64,000 nucleotides of DNA from Lutimonas vermicola (GTDB taxonomy: Bacteria > Bacteroidota > Bacteroidia > Flavobacteriales > Flavobacteriaceae). The stretch lies in contig NZ_JBCDNA010000001.1 of NCBI RefSeq assembly GCF_038433205.1, positions 310,001 through 374,000 of the forward strand, written 5' to 3'. Positions 60,814 to 64,000 of this stretch are shown here, piece by piece; position 1 is the first letter of the stretch; every line of letters starts with the position of its first letter. A program made the position numbers and the translations under genes. A model generated the notes under the pieces. It was not told the origin of the DNA. It saw only the letters and a program-made list of their open reading frames with translations, and did no database searches.

Positions 60814-61444
60814 ATTTTAGATTTTTTCTTCCTATCTTATTATAGATCACATCTTTTTCCCGATTCCATCCTCTGGCAGGAGAGTGTTCTCGTCCGTAAT
60901 AAATAATCTGTAAATGAAGTTTGTTCCAAAGTTCTTTTGGAAACAATCGTTTTGCATCCTTTTCGGTTTGTACTACGTTTTTGCCCGAACTTAAATTCCA
61001 ACGATACATCAATCTGTGTATATGCGTGTCTACAGGAAAGCTTGGGATACCAAAAGCCTGGCTCATTACAACTGAAGCTGTTTTATGACCAACTGAAGGT
61101 AATTCTTCCAGTAATTCGATTTGTGCAGGCACCTCACCATTGTATTTGTCAATAAGTATTTTAGAAAGACCATAAATTCCTTTGGATTTCATAGGAGATA
61201 AGCCCACGGGTTTTATGATTTCTCTGATTTCTTCAATGCTTAATTTGACCATGTCATAAGGATTATCGGCTTGTTCAAAAAGAACGGGCGTGATTAAGTT
61301 GACCCTGGCGTCTGTGCTTTGAGCAGATAACAAGACGGCAATTAGCAAAGTATAAGGATCCTTGTGTTTAAGTGGAATAGGAGGTAAGGGGTATAGTGCT
61401 TCCAAAGTATCAATAACGAGCTGTACCTTTTCCTTTTTAGTCAT
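60812..61444 (-). CDS. nth: Endonuclease III-like DNA glycosylase without iron-sulfur cysteines
   Basis: 210 residues. HhH-GPD fold with the hairpin LPSVGHKTASVV (catalytic Lys K121) and the aspartate D139 in FPVDTHIHRL, so it is a bifunctional base-excision glycosylase/AP lyase for oxidised pyrimidines. The C-terminal 4Fe-4S loop of E. coli Nth is replaced by a Cys-free tail of normal length; the whole protein contains no cysteine. It shares a divergent promoter with bcp. Confidence 0.93.
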   Translation of the reverse strand: MTKKEKVQLVIDTLEALYPLPPIPLKHKDPYTLLIAVLLSAQSTDARVNLITPVLFEQADNPYDMVKLSIEEIREIIKPVGLSPMKSKGIYGLSKILIDKYNGEVPAQIELLEELPSVGHKTASVVMSQAFGIPSFPVDTHIHRLMYRWNLSSGKNVVQTEKDAKRLFPKELWNKLHLQIIYYGREHSPARGWNREKDVIYNKIGRKNLK

Positions 61445-61452
61445 TTTTTCAG

Positions 61453-61469
61453 TATTTTTGACAAAAATA
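61453..61469. promoter_or_regulatory. Overlapping divergent promoters of bcp and nth
   Basis: TATTTTTG A CAAAAATA is a perfect 17-bp palindrome made of two exact -7 boxes facing each other: 61453-61460 for bcp and 61469-61462 for nth. Starts would lie near 61465 and 61457, so the two transcripts overlap in origin and only one polymerase can bind at a time. Confidence 0.7.
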
Positions 61470-61475
61470 CAAATA

Positions 61476-61925
61476 ATGACAACACTAAAAGTAGGGGATA
61501 AGGCCCCGGGATTTTCAGCAAAGGACCAATATGGAAAAACGATAGAACTCGATAATTTTAAAGGTAAAAAAGTTGTGCTTTTCTTTTACCCAAAGGCCAG
61601 TACACCGGGATGTACGGCAGAAGCCTGTAATTTAAGGGACAATTATGAAACTTTTAAAAGTAAGGGGTATGAAGTGATTGGTGTAAGCGCCGATTCTGAA
61701 AATAGACAGCTAAATTTTAGCAACAAACAGAAATTGCCCTATAGTTTACTGGCAGATGAAGATAAGAAAGTGATTATGGCTTATGGGGTATGGGGCCCGA
61801 AAAAGTTTATGGGCAAGGAATATGACGGCATCCACCGAACCACATTTGTAATTGATGAAGATGGTAAGATTGAAGACGTAATTTCAAAAGTGAAAACCAA
61901 GGAGCACGCTTCTCAAATTTTGTAA
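61476..61925 (+). CDS. bcp: Thioredoxin-dependent thiol peroxidase (Bcp/PrxQ)
   Basis: 149 residues from ATG 61476; the frame is open 38 codons further up inside nth, but that part is not family-like. Peroxiredoxin motif YPKASTPGCTAEACNLRDNY gives peroxidatic C46 and resolving C51 (C-X4-C, atypical 2-Cys). VSADSENRQLNFSNKQKLPYSLLAD and HRTTFVIDEDGKI complete the family pattern. It reduces hydroperoxides in the cytoplasm. Head-to-head with nth, a repair enzyme for oxidised bases, suggesting a joint oxidative-damage role. Confidence 0.96.
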   Translation: MTTLKVGDKAPGFSAKDQYGKTIELDNFKGKKVVLFFYPKASTPGCTAEACNLRDNYETFKSKGYEVIGVSADSENRQLNFSNKQKLPYSLLADEDKKVIMAYGVWGPKKFMGKEYDGIHRTTFVIDEDGKIEDVISKVKTKEHASQIL

Positions 61926-61941
61926 TTACTAATTTTAAGAT

Positions 61942-61972
61942 AAAAAAAGGACGGTTTAACCGTCCTTTTTTT
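61942..61972. terminator. Bidirectional terminator after bcp
   Basis: Near-perfect palindrome AAAAAAAGGACGGTT T AACCGTCCTTTTTTT with T7 on both strands, between bcp and the convergent unknown gene that stops at 61971. Confidence 0.85.
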
Positions 61973-63431
61973 ATTTAGCTTTCTTTCTTGTTTCGTGTTT
62001 TCTTTTGCTGTAACCAAATAATCGCTTATCCTTTATAATATTGGCAACGCCTTCAGGCAGCATTTCTTCCCAGCCGTTTTGACCACTGACGATCATTTTG
62101 AAGGCCTTCCTTGAGAAGATCTCTAAAATGTCCGGATCATATTTAGTGATATCGACAATTCTTCCGTTGAATTTAAAATATTTGTACAATTCTTTCATTC
62201 GCGGATGCACCTTAAGATTGGCGCTTGTAATAATTTCTCCGGATTCAAGATCCTTCAATGGATATAAATAAATTTTAAGATCCTTATAGAAGAGTTTTCC
62301 AAAAGCCTCAAGAACCCCACCGCTCAGATCACGGTAGTATTTCTCATCAAAAATCTGGATCAGATTGTAAACACCCATGGCCAAGCCCATACGGGCTTTG
62401 GTAAATTCAGAGAAATAATCGACCAGTTTATAATACTCCTGGAAGTTTGTGATCATCACCGTTTGACCCAGGGAGCACAATAATTCGGCCCTGTCTAAAA
62501 AATCTCTTTCGTTTATTTTTCCCTCTGATCTTAAATTGGCCAGTGTTATTTCAAAAATTACATTCGTATTTTTTTCTGTAACCCTTTTGTCTAAAAAGAA
62601 CATTCTTTTCGACTCTTCATACATTTCCATATTGACACGAGTTACAGGTCGAAAACTACCTCTCAATGCCAAAATATTTTTTTTGTATAATTGTTGAGCG
62701 GGCAAAAGGTTGTTTCCATCCGGGCCAAACATAACGGCATTGGTCATACCATTTTTTAGCAAATGCAAACTCATGAGGCGATTGTCTACATACATAAACC
62801 TCGGTCCGGAAAAGTCGACCATATCAATTTCAATGGTATCATTCTCAATATTGTCAGTAAAAGATTTTAATAAATCTTTTGGGCTGTCATTCAAATAGAA
62901 TGCCCCATAGATAAGATTGGCTCCTAAAATACCGAGCGTTTCCTGTTGTAATTTGGAATCGGTTTGTTTAAAGCGAACATGAAGAACGATTTCATTATAA
63001 TCTTCCAAGGCGTCCATCTGAAAACGTATTCCAACCCAACCGTGTCCTTTAAAATTCTTTGCAAAATCTATGGTAGTCACCGTATTGGCATATGAAAAGA
63101 AAATCTTGTTAGGATGTTTATCCCTGCTGAGACGGTCCTCGATCAACTCGACCTCATGCCTCAGCATTTTTCTCAGTCGTGATTCAGTAACATAGCGTCT
63201 GTCTGTTTCTATGCCATAAATGGCATCCGAGAAATCTTTATCATAGGCTGACATGGCCTTAGCGATGGTCCCCGAGGCACCACCTGCTCTAAAGAAATGA
63301 CGAACTGTTTCCTGCCCCGCGCCAATTTCGGCGAAGGTACCGTAAATGTGTTCATTCAAATTAACCCTTAGTGACTTGTGTCTTATAGAAAGAACATGTT
63401 CCAGTTCTCTATCACCTTTGATCCGTTTCAT
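61971..63431 (-). CDS. Conserved cytoplasmic protein of unknown function
   Basis: 486 residues, no signal peptide and no membrane segment. Homologues are often labelled 'TonB-dependent receptor' or nucleotidyltransferase in databases, from memory; neither fits, since there is no plug, barrel or export signal. Strongly patterned motifs include YGTFAEIGAGQETVRHFFRAGGASGTIAKAMSAYDK near the N-terminus, VMFGPDGNNLLPAQQLYKKNILALRGSFRP and DRAELLCSLGQTVMITNFQEYYKLVDY. The Gly-rich GAGQET segment might bind nucleotide. The protein ends with a basic tail. Upstream neighbour is pntB. Confidence 0.7.
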   Translation of the reverse strand: MKRIKGDRELEHVLSIRHKSLRVNLNEHIYGTFAEIGAGQETVRHFFRAGGASGTIAKAMSAYDKDFSDAIYGIETDRRYVTESRLRKMLRHEVELIEDRLSRDKHPNKIFFSYANTVTTIDFAKNFKGHGWVGIRFQMDALEDYNEIVLHVRFKQTDSKLQQETLGILGANLIYGAFYLNDSPKDLLKSFTDNIENDTIEIDMVDFSGPRFMYVDNRLMSLHLLKNGMTNAVMFGPDGNNLLPAQQLYKKNILALRGSFRPVTRVNMEMYEESKRMFFLDKRVTEKNTNVIFEITLANLRSEGKINERDFLDRAELLCSLGQTVMITNFQEYYKLVDYFSEFTKARMGLAMGVYNLIQIFDEKYYRDLSGGVLEAFGKLFYKDLKIYLYPLKDLESGEIITSANLKVHPRMKELYKYFKFNGRIVDITKYDPDILEIFSRKAFKMIVSGQNGWEEMLPEGVANIIKDKRLFGYSKRKHETRKKAK

Positions 63432-63532
63432 TGATTAATCTTTTGAGCAAATATACTCAAGATTTGAACAGTAAAAAGAGTTTGATTAAAAAAATCAAAG
63501 GAGTATCCCGATGAACAAAGCCAATAGATGCT

Positions 63533-64000
63533 TTACATACCTTTTAATTCATGTACCAGTTTAGTTAATACGTCTTTTGCGTCGCCAAAAAGCATGGATG
63601 TTTTTTGGTTAAAAAATAATTCATTTTCAATTCCGGCATAACCCGGGTTCATACTCCGCTTATTGATGATGATACTTTTGGCTTTTTCAACATCCAGAAT
63701 GGGCATACCATAAATTGGGCTTCCCGGATCATTGTAGGCGGCCGGATTTACCACATCGTTGGCTCCTACCACCAACACGGCATCCGTATTTTGGAACTCT
63801 GAATTAATATCTTCCATCTCCACTAATTTGTCGTAATCGACGTTGGTTTCTGCAAGAAGTACATTCATATGTCCAGGCATGCGGCCGGCTACAGGATGAA
63901 TGGCATATTTGACTTCAACCCCCTTTTTTTCGAGCAATAGTTCAAGTTCATGAATCACATGCTGGGCCTGTGCAACAGCCAGGCCATAACCGGGAACAAT
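63533..64000 (-). CDS. pntB: NAD(P) transhydrogenase beta subunit, C-terminal part
   Basis: About 155 residues, continuing past the right edge. This is dIII, the NADP-binding domain: PGYGLAVAQAQHVIHEL just inside the window, VKYAIHPVAGRMPGHMNVLLAE, VLVVGANDVVNPAA, GSPIYGMPILDVEKAK and the terminal KRSMNPGYAGIENELFF and FGDAKDVL. The complex couples hydride transfer from NADH to NADP with proton entry. The C-terminus is complete at 63533. Confidence 0.93.
   Translation of the reverse strand: MVPGYGLAVAQAQHVIHELELLLEKKGVEVKYAIHPVAGRMPGHMNVLLAETNVDYDKLVEMEDINSEFQNTDAVLVVGANDVVNPAAYNDPGSPIYGMPILDVEKAKSIIINKRSMNPGYAGIENELFFNQKTSMLFGDAKDVLTKLVHELKGM

Noticed and set aside
61362..61475. Extended N-terminus of Bcp
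   Set aside because: The extra 38 codons lie inside nth and upstream of the bcp promoter; peroxiredoxins start near MTTLKVGDKA.
61971..63431. Calling the 486-residue protein a TonB-dependent receptor
   Set aside because: No signal peptide, plug motif or barrel pattern is present; the protein is soluble in appearance.

Overview
The window looks like a housekeeping stretch of a Bacteroidota chromosome, most likely class Flavobacteriia. Evidence seen in the sequence: low G+C; promoters of the Bacteroidota type (TAnnTTTG -7 box, often with TTTG about 19-23 bases upstream); weak Shine-Dalgarno sites; a protein with a type IX secretion (T9SS) type A sorting domain; the gliding-motility lipoprotein GldI; a bacillithiol deacetylase (BshB1); a fused CcoN-CcoO cbb3 oxidase subunit; and a lone SusC/FepA-like TonB-dependent receptor. 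I see no insertion sequence, prophage, integrase or CRISPR array. No gene-free stretch exceeds 300 bases; the longest is about 280 bases, between uvrA and an ECF sigma gene.

Layout. 1-8 kb: the 5' end of an exported or anchored protein leaving the window, a T9SS-secreted protein, and a minus-strand operon tolC-like / adaptor / RND permease / PII-like protein / DUF2892 protein with a candidate operator in front. 8-19 kb: terC, a lipoprotein, purB, mnmA, an EamA transporter, a nitronate monooxygenase-like enzyme, a lytic transglycosylase, rfbC with an alpha/beta hydrolase, and mtaB. 19-25 kb: a minus-strand block of an endonuclease/exonuclease/phosphatase protein, two rhomboids, mutL, a small membrane protein, ribH and a TPR membrane protein. 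25-36 kb: recF with a DciA-like gene, ndk, a PhoD-like phosphatase, nrnA-gldI-cyclophilin/FKBP, an ECF sigma / membrane protein / surface protein trio, cysS, yidD and lgt.

36-47 kb is the most coherent system: a complete cbb3 (high-affinity) terminal oxidase locus ccoI, ccoS, ccoNO, ccoQ, ccoP, ccoG, fixH, SafE-like, continuing into two polyphosphate kinase 2 genes, with a divergent Crp/Fnr-family regulator. A perfect Crp/Fnr-type palindrome (TGA-N6-TCA core) lies about 41.5 bases upstream of the inferred start of the ccoS-ccoNO transcript, the classic activating position.

47-64 kb: rocD with a perfect 20-base palindrome upstream, a TonB-dependent receptor, a possible thiol-metabolism operon (acpH, ggt, PLP trans-sulfuration enzyme, bshB1), tRNA-His, a TPR protein, uvrA, a second ECF sigma factor followed by a 46-residue protein, nth and bcp transcribed from overlapping mirror-image promoters, a conserved protein of unknown function, and the 3' end of pntB. 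The main novelty candidates are regulatory sites and gene couplings; I did not find a clear new defence or mobile system.
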